A model generated the notes under the pieces. It was not told where the DNA came from. It was given only the letters and a program-made list of their open reading frames with translations, and did not search any database. 64,000 nt of DNA, taken from Halisarca cf. caerulea (taxonomy: Eukaryota; Porifera; Demospongiae; Chondrillida; Halisarcidae). The stretch is taken from positions 1,068,201 through 1,132,200 of the forward strand of contig CAUJGJ010000431.1 of the NCBI GenBank assembly GCA_963170055.1, in the 5' to 3' direction. The translations under genes and the position numbers were made by a program. Of this stretch, positions 42,235 through 54,510 are shown piece by piece; within the stretch, counting starts at the first letter, position 1, and the number at the start of each line of letters is the position of its first letter.

Positions 42235-42400
42235 AATTCTCCAGCTTCCATCCCCAAACATTCCAGCTGCAATGCAAATTGCTACAAAGAAGGCCCTACT
42301 TGAGTGTCAAAGTCAGCCTTGAATGGTGCAAAATGGCCTAAAATAACGCAAATTTTCATGCACCCAGACCCCTACATATAACCCCTACATACCGCATCCA
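42235..42400. repeat. Interspersed repeat, three copies in window
   Basis: GAAGGCCCTACTTGAGTGTC, then AAAATGGCC. The same sequence is inverted at about 20,560-20,720 and 54,760-54,925, so this is a dispersed repeat and not an exon. Confidence 0.6.
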
Positions 42401-44883
42401 TCACTGCACTGCATCTTTTTACAGATAACTAGGGTACCACGTACATCCATATTGATGTCCCCTCATCTGTTTGCTACTGGCCCATGATCATTATCCTGAA
42501 GAAAGCCTGCTGCATAGATACAATACACGCATTAAGATTTGCTACAATCATGTCTCGCCAGGATGGCAAGCACCGTAATACTGAAGCTCCTCCCTCCCCA
42601 AAACTTTTCATTGTAGATAGAACCCTAATATAGTATTGTGTATATTGAGGTGCTCTTTGTTTCAACGTGATCCATTAGCGGTGGTTTCTGGTGTGTCATT
42701 GAGCATCTTTCAGATGACATTGGGAATCTGACATATCAACAGAATGGGAGGAGATGGTGACATTGGTGATGCTGGTCCTATGTGCGTATACCGTGATATG
42801 CACTTTAATTATCGTGTGGTTTTGTATTCACGATATTCGTGGACTGCAAGCCCTCATGCAGCAAACGTCTATGCTCTTGTGCAATGGCAAAGCATGGCTG
42901 TGCAAGATGTAAATAATGTGAAAATCACTAAAAGCCAGGATCACGATAGTTTTAACCCTCAAAAATTAAAGTGCTTATGGTACGTACGTACGTGAGATGG
43001 CACAAATTGAATGTTTACTTTTCTGAGGTTGAAGAAAGAAAAGGTTTTGTTGTGTGTCCAAATTCTTTCTGATTATCTTACTTTCTATTTCTTTGGCCCG
43101 TAATATGTTAAAATTTCCCAAAATCCCAGGCCTAGGGAAAAGTGCTGTAATCAGGTATTGTTTCCTTGTATGTACATTCATCACAAATTTTTGCCGTTTG
43201 CTTTGGACAGAACAGCAGTTTTTGCCCATAACTGTCATTGCGTTAATCATAACCTGTTCCTCGGGTGATTTTCAAATGGTTCCCTACTTTTTCCTTCTTT
43301 GATCACCTGCGGCTAAGGCAAAGTTTGTCTAAAACAGCTATTTTCAATGTTGTTTTCTTCCTTTGCCAGTGCCAAATAGTTTGATGCAGCTCTTCATGTG
43401 CAGTACAGCATGTACCGTACATTACAAAGTTTTGTGACTGTGGATTTTGTGGATATTGTGAATAGGAAGAGCTCACGATATTTGTTTTGCAAAAAATTTT
43501 CGTCTTATACGGTACTTTTCACAAAAACTGGACGATGTACGGCGGTCAACCTGTCTATGTACAGTGACCAACCGGGCTTTGACCACTGTATGTACAGCAT
43601 ACGTACGGGTGCTGTTTGTTCCTATGTGGCTAAAAATAGTAACAAACACTAGCACGTTGAACGAATTAGGCTACACAATGAGCTTGAGAACAGTGTTAAA
43701 ATGTAGCGATGTTTTATCTTTGGACAGATGACGCATGTCACAAATTGTCAACTATTAATCACAATTGTACAACGTTTCACCCACTTGGGCTTCTTCAGGT
43801 ACACAAACTAAAAAACTGGTTGACTAGTGAGTGTTAAAAGCGTCCACATGTTTCAAAACCACTTTTGTCTTCTTTCTACCTGCTACTCCCTCCTTTCATG
43901 TTGTTTTACTGAAATGTTGCAACTCATGCAAGATTTCGACACAACCTGTTATTCTCTAGCTGGCATTTCTGCAATTAGCTCGTAGCTCTTGCCTCGCCTT
44001 TTCGTCTGTCAATGAAATTCGATACTTTACATTCCTAAAATAAGCCATTTATAAGATCTGTTTCCAACGAAGCGATGTCATGCACATGTTATGACCTGAT
44101 TTGTATTGCCTATCATCTCATGTATGTCTGGGGAGTGTATACTGTACGTCCGTTGATCTGCAGCCCGTCTGACCACCGTACGTTGTCCAGTTTTTATGAA
44201 AAGTGCTGATCTCATGATACTGTTATACTGCCCTTCTCTCTGCCCCTGTCCCGACAAGAAATCTTTGTTGGCAAGTGACCAAACAACACTTAAACAACGC
44301 TCACTGCATAACAACCCTGCGAGTTTCCCACTTGTTAATTGCAACCCAGAGTAAGAAGTCCATATTTATCGACTCAAAAATAAGCAGCTAGCATCTCCTT
44401 CCATCCAGCCTTGTAGTTGAAACTGCTTCCCTCACACTCGTACAAGATGTCATGCAGCAGCCAATTAGTCCACTCAAACAGTGTGAACAAACTTGCGATG
44501 ATGTAATAAGGCTTGGGTATTGCACAACAAAGAGCTGCCGTTGTGGAATTATAGTTTGTGAAAACTCCTTCATGCACTCAATTTGTGAAATTGAGTACAT
44601 GATCACAAAATCTTGCGACTTATGTAGTGTACATTCAACTCCTCCAAACATGTTGGTCCCTGTTCCAAGGTGCTGTTATAACTCTTACACCTTCAGGCTG
44701 TAATTCAACTTGCAGCTTCTGTTGACACTTGTCTTAGATTTTGACTTGATGAGGGTATGTTTTGTACAGGTTCACATAAGCACAGTGACTGCATGCATGC
44801 ATGGTGGTCCACATGTGAACCATTTCCCCTTGTCTTGTGATACGTGTTTTAAGCTTCCACTCTGTTCTGTCTACTTTCTACAG
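42401..44883. other. Intron before NACHT exon B
   Basis: No gene. From about 44,240 on it matches 6,661-7,281 in A. The open frame that begins at 44,710 upstream of the exon is intron read-through. Confidence 0.6.
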
Positions 44884-46621
44884 GGTCCACTTGATAGCCC
44901 TCATATCCACAGACTGAGGGACCATCTCTACAAGAGATACAAGAGGTTCGAAGTTGGGGAAGGAGGGAAGAAAATGGAGTTTGTCCGACTTGCTGTCCTC
45001 AAAGGCGAACCAAATGTGTCAAAAGATGAGAAAGTGATTCATGACAAGCTAGCTTTTCTCCAAAAATTCAGAAATTGTGGAAAAGAAGAGAGACAGATTA
45101 CAAGCTACATCGATGCCTTTGATCTACTTCACAAGTCAAATGATAGCATTCGTGTGGTCTACGGCCAACCTGGAATTGGGAAGACAACTCTCCTCACTCA
45201 CGTGTGTCGAGCACTAGCCATGAAGGAAGCAGACAGTGAGTACGCACTAGTGCTCTACTTTCCACTGAGAAACAAGACAGTGTCTGGAGCCAAGACTCTC
45301 TCAGAACTGTTATCATACTGTACCTCAAATAACAAGAAGCTTGATCTCTCTCAAGTTGAACAATCCCTAGTTGACAGTGAGGAGAAGCAGACCCTGTTCA
45401 TCTTTGACGGTGCTGATGAAGTTCGAGAACTGCTCTCCGTTCCAGACAGCAGTGTGATCCAGGAAATTCTAACAGGCAACACTCTTCCCCAAGCAGATGT
45501 AATTGTTAGCAGCCGTCCAGGCAGTCTGCCCTTTCTTCAGCGTCCCAGATCTTTCTTCTATGAAATTCACGGATTCGACCAAGCATCCATAGAGCGCTAC
45601 GTAGAAGATTTCTTCAAAGGGACACCCGAGAAAGCAGAGAAGATGATGAAGGAGCTGCACTCCCGTCCTGATCTTCTAGGAGGTGCTCACATACCAATGA
45701 ATCTATTTATCTACTGCTCAGTCTATGATTATAGTGGACTCCCTCCTACGATGACAGAATGCCACAAGAAATTTCTCTGTAATGTCGTGAAAAGAGAATA
45801 TAAGAAGTGCGGAGTCCCCTGTCAAGTGGATCCGTCCCTGACTCGAATGTCACCTGAGGTAAAAGATCTATTCGAATCACTGGGTGCCCTAGCATACAAA
45901 GGTATGATGAAGAATCCGCCGGTCTTTGTGTTTACCGAAAGCGATATTCAAAGAGCGTTTCCCACTCTCCCACCAGAAGCGGTCGTTGAGGAGTCCACAT
46001 TCAAAGGCCTGCTTGTGCAGCATTCCTGCACAGTTGCATATGGGGAGGAGAACACCTTCAACTTTTCCCACACCACTAACCACGAGTTTTTTGTGGCATG
46101 GCATATTTCCCATCTACCCAAGGCTGACCAATTGCAGTTTGTGAGGGAGCATTTCTCTAATCCTAAATTCGCTGTCGTTGTTCGATTCTACTCAGGTCTG
46201 ACAGGTCTTTCCACACCTGGGGTAGCTTCTCTTCTCCGTCAGTCTGTCTCAGCTCGTTTCACTTCAATTGTCTCTTTTCCTGCAGCTTCCTTCTCTCTGC
46301 CTTCAGAGTGTTCCAATGATGATCCTAGCCTTCTGTATCTTTTCCACTCTCTTTATGAGTCTCAGAACTTGACATTAACTCAAAACATTGTACAGCATCT
46401 CAACCAGTCACTTGGGTTCTATCTCTTTCTAACATCTCACGACACACTTGCCATTTCGTATTGTCTAAGAAAATGTGCTCTTTTGAAGTACCTCTCATTT
46501 TCAAGTATTGGTAGCAGTGTAAAGCTCCCTCCCTCCTCTCTGCCTCATGTGGTTACAATTCTAAAAGCTAATTCTCATCTACTGTCTTTGGAGCTACCAG
46601 TGGAACACCTGTCCTTCACAG
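44884..46621 (+). CDS. NACHT exon of NLR paralog B (NOD-like receptor)
   Basis: 1,738 bp, 579 codons plus one base. Acceptor ttctacag|GGT gives phase 0 and donor CACAG|gtgagt gives phase 1, as in A. Walker A GQPGIGKTT, Walker B LFIFDGADE, sensor-1 VIVSSRPGS, winged-helix and helical parts as in A, three codons longer near the end (SIGSSVKLPP). With the exons at 51,855, 52,060, 52,313, 59,986, 60,239 and 63,361 it gives 924 residues. Adding the exons at 39,096, 40,657 and 41,472 gives at least about 1,180 residues: death-fold, CARD, NACHT, LRR-like. No frame break was found, so B is the better candidate for a working receptor, an intracellular sensor that probably signals through its CARD. Confidence 0.88.
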
Positions 46622-46655
46622 GTGAGTGTGTTTATTGTCTTTTATTATAATAATT

Positions 46656-46705
46656 AGACAGAGTTTAGTTGGACTGAGTGCACACTGTGCAGATTCCTAC
46701 ATCTC
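46656..46705. repeat. GTTTAGTTGGACTGAGTGCA arm after NACHT exon B
   Basis: Only the left arm of the palindrome seen at 9,045-9,174 is kept. Confidence 0.6.
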
Positions 46706-47042
46706 TCACATACAGTACATGACACAAGTTCCTTACGTTTATCCGCAATTAGACACAGAGATCATTTTACACGTTTCTGCAAAATTCGTTCTGGGTTTCT
46801 GCGGAAAACATCCCAAGTTTCTACGAAAATCTTCTGCGAATGCCTACCACGGAATTGTGTGTGTACAGTACAGTGCATAAAAAAGGAAACGGTAGCGGAT
46901 AAGCAGCAGCGAGTTAACCGGTAAGCGGTAACCAATAAATGGTAGAAAATTTGCTGTTACTGTTTAGCGCTTAACCAGTGTTGTTTTGACATAAGCGATG
47001 ACGTTGTATAAAACATGGACTCCCGCACTGACTCGCTAGTAA

Positions 47043-48060
47043 TGTGTGCCGCAAGAAATGGTTCTGACACTATACATTAAGCAGCGTATTCTTCAGCTCT
47101 ACAGCAAAGGCGAGATTTCATACGGAAAAATTGTGAAGCATCTGAGTATAGAAGGATTCAAAGTCGGCAAAAAGGCGGTTTGGGTGACTGCATGTAAAGA
47201 AGTATCAGCGCAATGGAACAATTCATCGCAAAGAGGGATCTGGAAGACCTTTGAAGCTCACATCAGATATTCTAAAGGCCGTGGAAGAGCGCACGCAAGA
47301 GGACGATGAAACAACAGCGTCTCAGATTAAACATATGTTGGACCAAAGGGATTCAGCGTTTCGAAGTCAACGATTATAAGAGTGCGGCATCGTTTAGGCT
47401 GGACCTTTCACAGAAACCGTTACTGTCAACACATATGGCCTAGAAACAAGGAACTAAGTTTACAGTGGGCTAGAGAACTCCTTAACTGTGACTTTGAGGA
47501 CATAGTTTGGACAGACGAATCAATGATTCAGCTGGAAAACCACCGGTCCTACAGCTACAGGAAGGTTGGTGCTCCTCCCAAGCCTAAGCCGAGGGCCAAG
47601 CATCCATACAAGGTAATGGTCTGGGCAGGAATCTCAAAGAAAGGAGCCACCAGCATCTGCATTATTAATGGATCTGTAGATGCAGTTGGCTATCAGGAAA
47701 TCTTGAGCACTCACCTGGTACCATTCCTGAACACAGTAATGCCCAGGGGACAGTTTCAACAAGATAATGCTCCTGCCCATACTGCCAAGAGTATGAAAAC
47801 CTTTTTGCTGGAGAACCATGTAAGACTTTTTTGAACACCGGCAGAGAGTCCAGACATGAACCCAATTGAAAATGTGTGGCATGAGTTGAAGTATTTTATC
47901 AGGACCGTGGTCAAGCCCGTGAATAAAGAAGAGCTGTTTGCTGGGATTCAGCAGTTCTGGGCAACTATGACTCCAGAAAAATGCTCCAGATACATAAACC
48001 ATTTAAGATCAGTACTGCCTAAAGTGATTGAAGTTGAAGGTGCTGCCACTAGTTACTAAC
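47043..48060 (+). pseudogene. Tc1/mariner transposase (DD34E), broken
   Basis: Frames from 47,058 to 48,059. N-terminal HTH (IKQRILQLYSKGEISYGKIV), then frame changes with stops near 47,308. The DDE part is WTDES (about 47,512), FQQDNAPAH (about 47,765) and SPDMNPIENVWHELK (about 47,852), with 34 residues between the second Asp and the Glu, as in Tc1 elements. An in-frame TGA stands where the usual Trp of the FWTPAESP block would be (about 47,832). It inserted in the intron of NLR B and has no counterpart in A. Clear TIRs were not found. Confidence 0.88.
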
Positions 48061-48315
48061 CACTTTATATTTGTCATACTATTTCTTTTTCTTGTCATTG
48101 CACTCTTGCGAAGTATTTCCCAAATTGAATATTTTTACAACTATAATTATAATGGGCCAAAATTAATGATTATATGTACATGTGTAGATTATATACATCA
48201 ATATAATTAATAATAATGATGACAGTATGTGAAAACTATATATAGTGCACTAAGTTAACAAAGTTATCAAAAATAATGAGTAAAAGGTAAAACAAAATTT
48301 AGTTAATTAAATAGT

Positions 48316-49060
48316 TTACAAAAGATTCGGGTTGGATGTCGCCAACTTCATTCGCAAATACTTGCAGCGATTACTTAGAGCAGTGTAAATGGCACTGCAT
48401 GTTCTAACATACTCAATATCTGACAACTGAAATTTCTGTTTTACTAGATTGTCAATTAGTCTCACCTTGCTTTGATCTAGTATGCCTCGCTGCTAGCCAT
48501 GTACACAATGGCCAGAAGGATTTGAAACTGCCATCTCTTGTTCTGTAAAGAGCACTTTAGCAAGCTCAGCTCCCAACTGTGTGCCATTTGTAATCTTTGG
48601 GTTTGACAGAACCCTATCTATGACGCTGTTCGTGCCTGTATGTGGCACATTTTCTATGTCCCGAAGGGGTCTCCTGACTGCTGTCGGTGTTGATGTAGTT
48701 TGTGGCACACGCTGGCCATGCTCTAGTTTGCTAGGTATCCACTCAATTAAGTTTTGCAAAAACATGCTGTTTGAAGGCAGCTAAATTGTCTTCCAGTCTG
48801 TTCAGCCGCTGACCGATGCTTGTAGTCGATGATGTTGGTTGATTTTGACACTCCTCTTGAAACAGAGCCCACTCTAGTTCTTGTCCTCTACTATCTTCCA
48901 GGGAGTTGAGTATTTCTGTCATAGATGAGATATTGTGAGAGTGATTGTATCTGGCTGGGGCTGGAGTGGGTACAAAGGTGGGGGCTGAGGCGGGTGTGAT
49001 GGTGGGGGCTGGAGTGGGTGGAAAGGTAGGAGCTAGGTGGAAAGGTAGGAGCTGTAACAA
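48316..49060 (-). pseudogene. BEN-domain protein pseudogene
   Basis: Minus strand. The N-terminal frame (to about 48,743) is Pro/Thr/Ala-rich and then helical (MTEILNSLEDSRGQELEWAL, IGQRLNRLEDNLAAFKQHVF). After a frameshift near 48,760 the second frame reads VIDRVLSNPKITNGTQLGAE, LAKVLFTEQEMAVSNPSGHC, a TAG stop, then LDQSKVRLIDNLVKQKF, YVRTCSAIYTALSNRCKYLR and TAA at 48,316. The pattern of GxxLxxxLFTxxE...LDxxKxxLIxxxV...C...I...KC..LR is a BEN domain, a DNA- or chromatin-binding module found in animal regulators and some transposons. One frameshift and one stop make it a pseudogene. The right boundary is near 49,060, where intron shared with A resumes. Confidence 0.7.
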
Positions 49061-51022
49061 ATTTCACAAAATTGCACACTTAAAAATGGCTTAATACATG
49101 GACATACACTGTACGTGACCTCTGTTGACGTCACTTGACACGTGTCAGTTCCTGAAGTACAGCCTAGTGTTCATTGCCAAACAGGTGTTGGTGAGTGAGC
49201 GACCAAGAAGCCAACACTGCCATCACAGACATCATTGGTAACTCTGGCCACTCCAACATCTCGCCTGCCCTGTCTTCATCAGAAGAAGTGGTGTGGTGCA
49301 TTAGTCTTGCATAGTTCAGACTGCAGCTATTTCTCTTCCTTTATTTAGCTATTTCTCCAGACCCTCCTTTATGTGGTGACTATGCCACTGAATAGCAAAG
49401 GCAAACTAGCTCTCTGCATGGGCTACGTGAGAGTAGAAGCACTACACTACATTCTTGACTGAAGACAGGGAACGGGAGAAGATAAATATTGAAGTGGGAC
49501 TGTAGTCTTTTCAGGTTTAACCAAAACGCATAACTAAAAACGCATAATACTCGTATTTAGCTCAATTCACATAACTTCAGTACACATAACTTCCAATCCT
49601 ACGGTACATGGTGACCGATAATTGATATTTTAATCTATTATATGCTATGTCCGATTTTATAGCAACATCAAAATGGCCGCCACTATGATGACTGTAATGA
49701 TCCCCTATTTTCTTCCCAAATACTTTGTGAAACGCCCACAAGACATCATACATATATAATCTTGTCAACTCTTTCCTTCATTTGCTGTTTTCGGTAGTTG
49801 CCCATTGAACGTTTGCTATATACAACATACAAAAACAGTTTCAGCTGCAATGGGGAGATCTAGATGGTGGCTTTTAAATCTTAAAGTGGGTTTGAAATAA
49901 TTGTATAGGATAGAATCTAAATTTTCACTGCGTATACTTTTGAAATTCTATTCCTTGGCTGTTATGTGCAGCATTTGGTGGTTTCCCAGCCAGGACAAGA
50001 CAAGAAATAGCGAGACGTAACTTTAACGAACAAGCAATCAAAAGTGCAGAATACACAGTGAAAGTTTTAAATTAGCTTTACATTTAGAAATCACCCCTTA
50101 AATTTCTGCAGTTATGGACCACCATCTAGACCTTTTACAAAGAAATACCCCCAATGAAGAAGGCTTCTCTCAAGGCCAAAATCACATTTTGTCACGAAAC
50201 GGTAGTTTATAGAAGTTTCAATGTAATTACGTAAGCCCATTAGTATCCTAGGTTTTTGAGGTAAGGGCTATCAGTCTTGGTCAAGAAAAATGCTATAGAG
50301 CTTATGCATTTACGCAACACTTTAGACATGACGTCACACTTCTGAGTGGCAAGAAGGCACACGCAAGGATAGAGAATATCCATTTTTTCAAGGATGATGC
50401 TGATTCCAATGCTACAAACCATTTATACATGTGTACTTTAGTTTAGAAAATATTTTAGGAATTCTCAAATTGATGTCATCACGTGACGTCATTGAGTGAC
50501 GGTCGGTTGAGTTCACAGTGTACAAATACACAAGAATAGCAAAGATAAAGAGGAACAAATCATCCCTTTTGAAACCTGAGGTATTGGAGACAGTAGGACA
50601 GAATCGATAATGGCTTTGTTTCATTCTTTTAAGCTGGTCATATTACGCGGAACTGCATACAGCCCAAGACGGTCAAATTCAGCAATAGTGTACAATCGTG
50701 AGTCATCTGCACTATGTCTATTGCTGAGAGGTGAAAATGTGACCATAGTCTCTAGAACGACTCAAAATGCACTTTCTAATACTCTTACAGGTCCCAAAAC
50801 CGATCGCGCTGGTACCTCTTCCTAAGGCTCAGTCACTCTTTGACGTCACATTGCATCATCCAACATGGCGGATTTTAATTTACGGCTTTAACTGTAAATA
50901 TCTCATAAACTAAGCAGCACATGCAGAAAACAGTAGCAATTTTGGAATCAGTATACAACAGTCTATTCATTGAACTTAATGTATATGTTGCCTGGAGTAT
51001 CCCTTTAGCGTTCACAGAGGTC
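49061..51022. other. Intron of NLR B shared with A
   Basis: No gene. Matches 11,700-14,530 of A without its transposon insertions. The empty site of the 760-bp element is at about 49,133. At 50,400-51,000 the sequence differs from A and shows nothing recognisable. Confidence 0.6.
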
Positions 51023-51029
51023 CTTTCAC

Positions 51030-51073
51030 CATATACACTCTATACTATGTAACCGTAGTATAGAGTGTCTATG
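51030..51073. mobile_element. 44-bp CATAGA-type palindrome with exact 7-bp duplication
   Basis: CATATACACTCTATACTATG, TAAC, then the complementary arm ending GTGTCTATG. Exact CTTTCAC copies flank it (51,023-51,029 and 51,074-51,080). Confidence 0.8.
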
Positions 51074-51482
51074 CTTTCACATCATGGCCCACTCACTGGT
51101 ACACACCCCTTTACAAACCTTTGGATCCACCCTGTCTATGATTAAGTACAAGAATAAGTCACTGGTGCTTCATTTTCTTAACTTCAATGGTCAATATGTA
51201 TTATCTACATGTAGAGCATTACACACCATCCTAAATTGTGACAATATGCATATTATTAAACATGAGTTGTAGAGGCTGTGGCCTTCCCCCCCCCCCCCCC
51301 ACACACACACACTTGGCAAACCATTCCTCCTCCTATGTATAGAGACCACTGTAAGCTGGTACATTGTCCACTTCAGTGATACTGAAGCACCTCAGAGTCT
51401 GTATTTTGGGTGAAAACGAATTTGCGCTATAATGTATGGCATCATGTTTTTCCTTGCCAAGCAACTACTATACTCCATAATA

Positions 51483-51660
51483 CAGTAAAACCTGTCTTAA
51501 AGACCACTTGCATATAAAGACCACCTGTCTATAGAGACCACTGTAGGCTGGTTCATTGTCCACTTCAGTTGTACTAAAGCACCTCTGTACAACGACAGGA
51601 CCTCTACAGAGATCACAATTACTTGGTCCGTTGAATGGTCGTTATAGACAGGTTTCACTG
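51483..51660. mobile_element. Tigger-type MITE, TA target, shared with A
   Basis: Same element and position as 15,495-15,672. Confidence 0.75.
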
Positions 51661-51670
51661 TATATACCCT

Positions 51671-51808
51671 AAGCTTGTTCCAAGTGGTTTTGGAGGATGC
51701 TTTTGATAGAGCATTTTTACACAGTCCTGTGTCAATCCAACATCCCTTTACCATCTTTAAACCATTATTATCCACCCTTACCCTTGTATGGTTTTTATAC
51801 ATACACCC
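51671..51808 (-). repeat. GGGTGTATAAAAA-type MITE, inverted
   Basis: Same as 15,682-15,820 in A. Confidence 0.6.
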
Positions 51809-51854
51809 TTACATGCTATCCCTCATGTAGTATTCACATGTGCTGCACCTTCAG

Positions 51855-51994
51855 ATGCTACTGCTCTAATCAGTGGGACGGCAGTGAAGAAGTTGGACCT
51901 TGGTGTGAGGGAAACAACACTGTCAGCATTGTCAGCCATTTTCCACAGCAGGACCATCAAGGAATTGAGACTGAACATATCCTCTCTTTCTAAA
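51855..51994 (+). CDS. NLR B exon 5 (counterpart of A exon 2), LRR-like
   Basis: 140 bp, phase 1 in and phase 0 out. VKKLDL and IKELRL strands. Length and splice sites are the same as 15,870-16,009. Confidence 0.8.
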
Positions 51995-52059
51995 GTAAGA
52001 AATGATGTTTTGTGAGACTTTATATGATTTGGTTGTTTAATGATGTCTTCAATTCCCAG

Positions 52060-52216
52060 GACTGTGACAGTGGGGAGGAAAAACAAGATCTATCTCATTC
52101 GGTATCAGAGAATACCACACTCAGGAAACTATTCGTAGATGGTTCATCAGACTACATGACAGCAGTGCTACATAGTGTTGCTGCTAGTGCTACCATTGAA
52201 GACCTTGAAATGCGGG
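52060..52216 (+). CDS. NLR B exon 6 (counterpart of A exon 3), LRR-like
   Basis: 157 bp, phase 0 in and phase 1 out. LRKLFV and IEDLEM strands, with MTAVLHSVAASAT between them. Confidence 0.8.
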
Positions 52217-52312
52217 GTAAGTTAGCTGAAAGGGCATGTTTGGTTACCATGGCTACAGTATTATTGTATTGTTTGCCATAAATTGGTAACATGTTCACTT
52301 CCTCACTTGTAG

Positions 52313-52485
52313 GTCATCTCCCTCCTGATGGTGGAGAGCATGATGTAGCAAAAGCACTGGCCAAGTGTGTTGTCAACCCTAAGTTGAGGAGAGTTGTAAT
52401 GTGGTCCCTCCCACCTCTTCCTGTGATGAAGGGCCTTACTACAAGAGAAGTACCACTAGAAGAACTTGTGATCTGCCCACATTGG
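52313..52485 (+). CDS. NLR B exon 7 (counterpart of A exon 4), LRR-like
   Basis: 173 bp, phase 1 in and phase 0 out. LRRVVM and LEELVI strands. One codon shorter than A near the end (VICPHW instead of VIQYPHQ). Confidence 0.8.
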
Positions 52486-52980
52486 GTATGTTGACTACAA
52501 CATGCAGGTGGTGCGTGGGTGGTTTGTGTTTGCATGGATGCTTACAGGCATGTAAGTTAGTGCAGCAGTCATCATGATCCTTATAGACTGTACAGGGTTC
52601 TATCTAGGATGAAGTGTTGGGGGAAACTTCAGTATTACAGTGCATGCCTGCCATACGAGACATGATCGTGTTTTTGATGGCATTGTATGTATGTATTGTA
52701 TCTAGGGCTGTGCGGTGTCAGAAATTATTAGTTTCGGTATATTCCCCACATTCTATCACGGTATTACTATGATCACGGTATACTGAGTGTTGAAACTGTA
52801 GACAACATCCAAATGAATCCTTGTCACACAGGTTAAGATCATTCACAAACAACAGTCGTGTACGCTGCATAATACGCTCCTTGTACACTCATGATCTTGA
52901 CTGCCATAAGTAACAGTTTCAACAGATTTTGAGTGCATCACTTCAGATAAAATGTTATGTCCTAAAGTTATCTTAGCTAA

Positions 52981-53504
52981 TGTGAATGTACTTGCGAAAA
53001 GGGACCACTTTGTGGTAAAACAAACATTTGAGAACAGCGCTAACATAACAAATTATCGAAAGTTTTTTTGCACATATCTTTTTTAGGCAATTTTTGAACG
53101 TTCTGTAAAGTTTCAGTGCGATACAATAAAATTTAAGTGAGTTATAGCACTTTTTATCTTGATCGCTTCCGTACAATCCGCTATTTTCTCCGCATATCTA
53201 AACTTGCAGTCAATGACATTATCACTGCCTGTATAAAAACACAATGGAAAATTAAGACCTGCACGAGACGAATGCCGTATACTAACAGTATACATACTAA
53301 CGGAAATAGAACCATAAACTCTCGTAGCTCAAAAGTAAAGTATACGCAATAGTGGAATAAATTCAGACGTAACTCCAGAACGGAACTTGCGACTTTAGCG
53401 TGAGTGGATTCACTTTGTAGTGTGTTCGAAACACTATTGAATCATGCAAAAAATGAAAATCGGCAAGACCCACGAAGTGGTCCCTTTTTGCAAGTACAGT
53501 CACA
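52981..53504. mobile_element. 524-bp TIR element, TGTGAATGTACTTGCGAAAA ends
   Basis: The inverted end is TTTTTGCAAGTACAGTCACA. It also pairs GGGACCACTT with AGTGGTCCC. It lies in a 1.5-kb block (about 52,968-54,515) that A lacks between CCTAAA and TTATACG (about 20,325). Related to 26,733-27,218. Confidence 0.7.
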
Positions 53505-54403
53505 TTAGTCTAATGTTACCATGGTTATTCCCATCTGTTATACACTGTATACCATAAGATTCAATGTGATATAAATTGGAGTAGTGTGTTGTAAATTGGA
53601 GTAGTGTGTTATGGGTTAAAACGATGTGATAAATGTGACCTTAGGAGGACAGTACTTACAGCCATAGCTAAGTGACAAACAATAATCAAGCGACCAACTG
53701 GCAGTATAGCTTCTACCTGAAGAGCAAGGACAATGGACCATGCATGCAGCCCCTCATTGTATGAATGACATTGCTTTGAAATTCTTTGTACATGTTTTCA
53801 ATCGTCTTTTTATTTAAATACTCTAGTCCAACTTCACACACCTGACTGAAGGTGGTCTTTCACACTACAAAGCTCGGCAAAATCAGTATTGTTGAGTAAA
53901 AAGCGTGCACATTGATGTTTCACGCAGACCCTTGTCAGACAACCTTGGTGAGAATGCTGTTATTATATCAGGCAAGTAAAGTGTTAGGTATGATTGACAG
54001 GCTTTGCAAAACCAAAAGTTTCCATCACGTAACGATATCCGCTAAAATTGACGCTGCCAAATGGCAGATTTTACAGTTGTACAGAGCCAAACTAAGCTGA
54101 GCGAATTGGGAAATAGATCGAACGAAACTGCTTCTCTTCGCCCGGCTTCAATGTCTCGCCAGTGGCCTTTTCCAACTTCTTTTCGATCGATTGTTTAGGC
54201 AACAAGTCGCTCTGGTCTCATAGGGTGCCTACTCTGTATTCGGTGGTCCTAACTCTAGGGACGACACACGCGATCAGTAGTTTACTGGTAGATTCTAGGA
54301 AAAAGCTACGTTTATCCATCTCTGGGATCTGAAGTACAGTAGCCAACTGTTTACCCGGTATACGCACCTCCTGCGCCAATCCGTGGGAAAACATTAGCTA
54401 AGT
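53505..54403. other. B-specific intron insert, unassigned part
   Basis: Part of the 1.5-kb block absent from A. No coding sequence or known element recognised. Confidence 0.4.
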
Positions 54404-54510
54404 CAGTTAAACCATGGCTCTTCGTGGTGTCGCGTCATTTAGCGTCATTTATCACATGAGCGAAGCAAGTGTGATAAATGACGGACACCACGAAGAGCCA
54501 TGGATTAACT
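54404..54510. repeat. 107-bp hairpin
   Basis: Arms AGTTAAACCATGGCTCTTCG... (54,404-54,430) and ...CGAAGAGCCATGGATTAACT (54,484-54,510), with a second inner pair CGTCATTTATCAC / GTGATAAATGACG. A compact element near the right end of the B-specific insert. Confidence 0.75.

Noticed and set aside
42174..42303. Proline/threonine-rich exon candidate before NACHT exon B
   Set aside because: Its downstream half is a dispersed repeat also found inverted at about 20,650 and 54,860. Phases already match directly from the linker exon to the NACHT exon.
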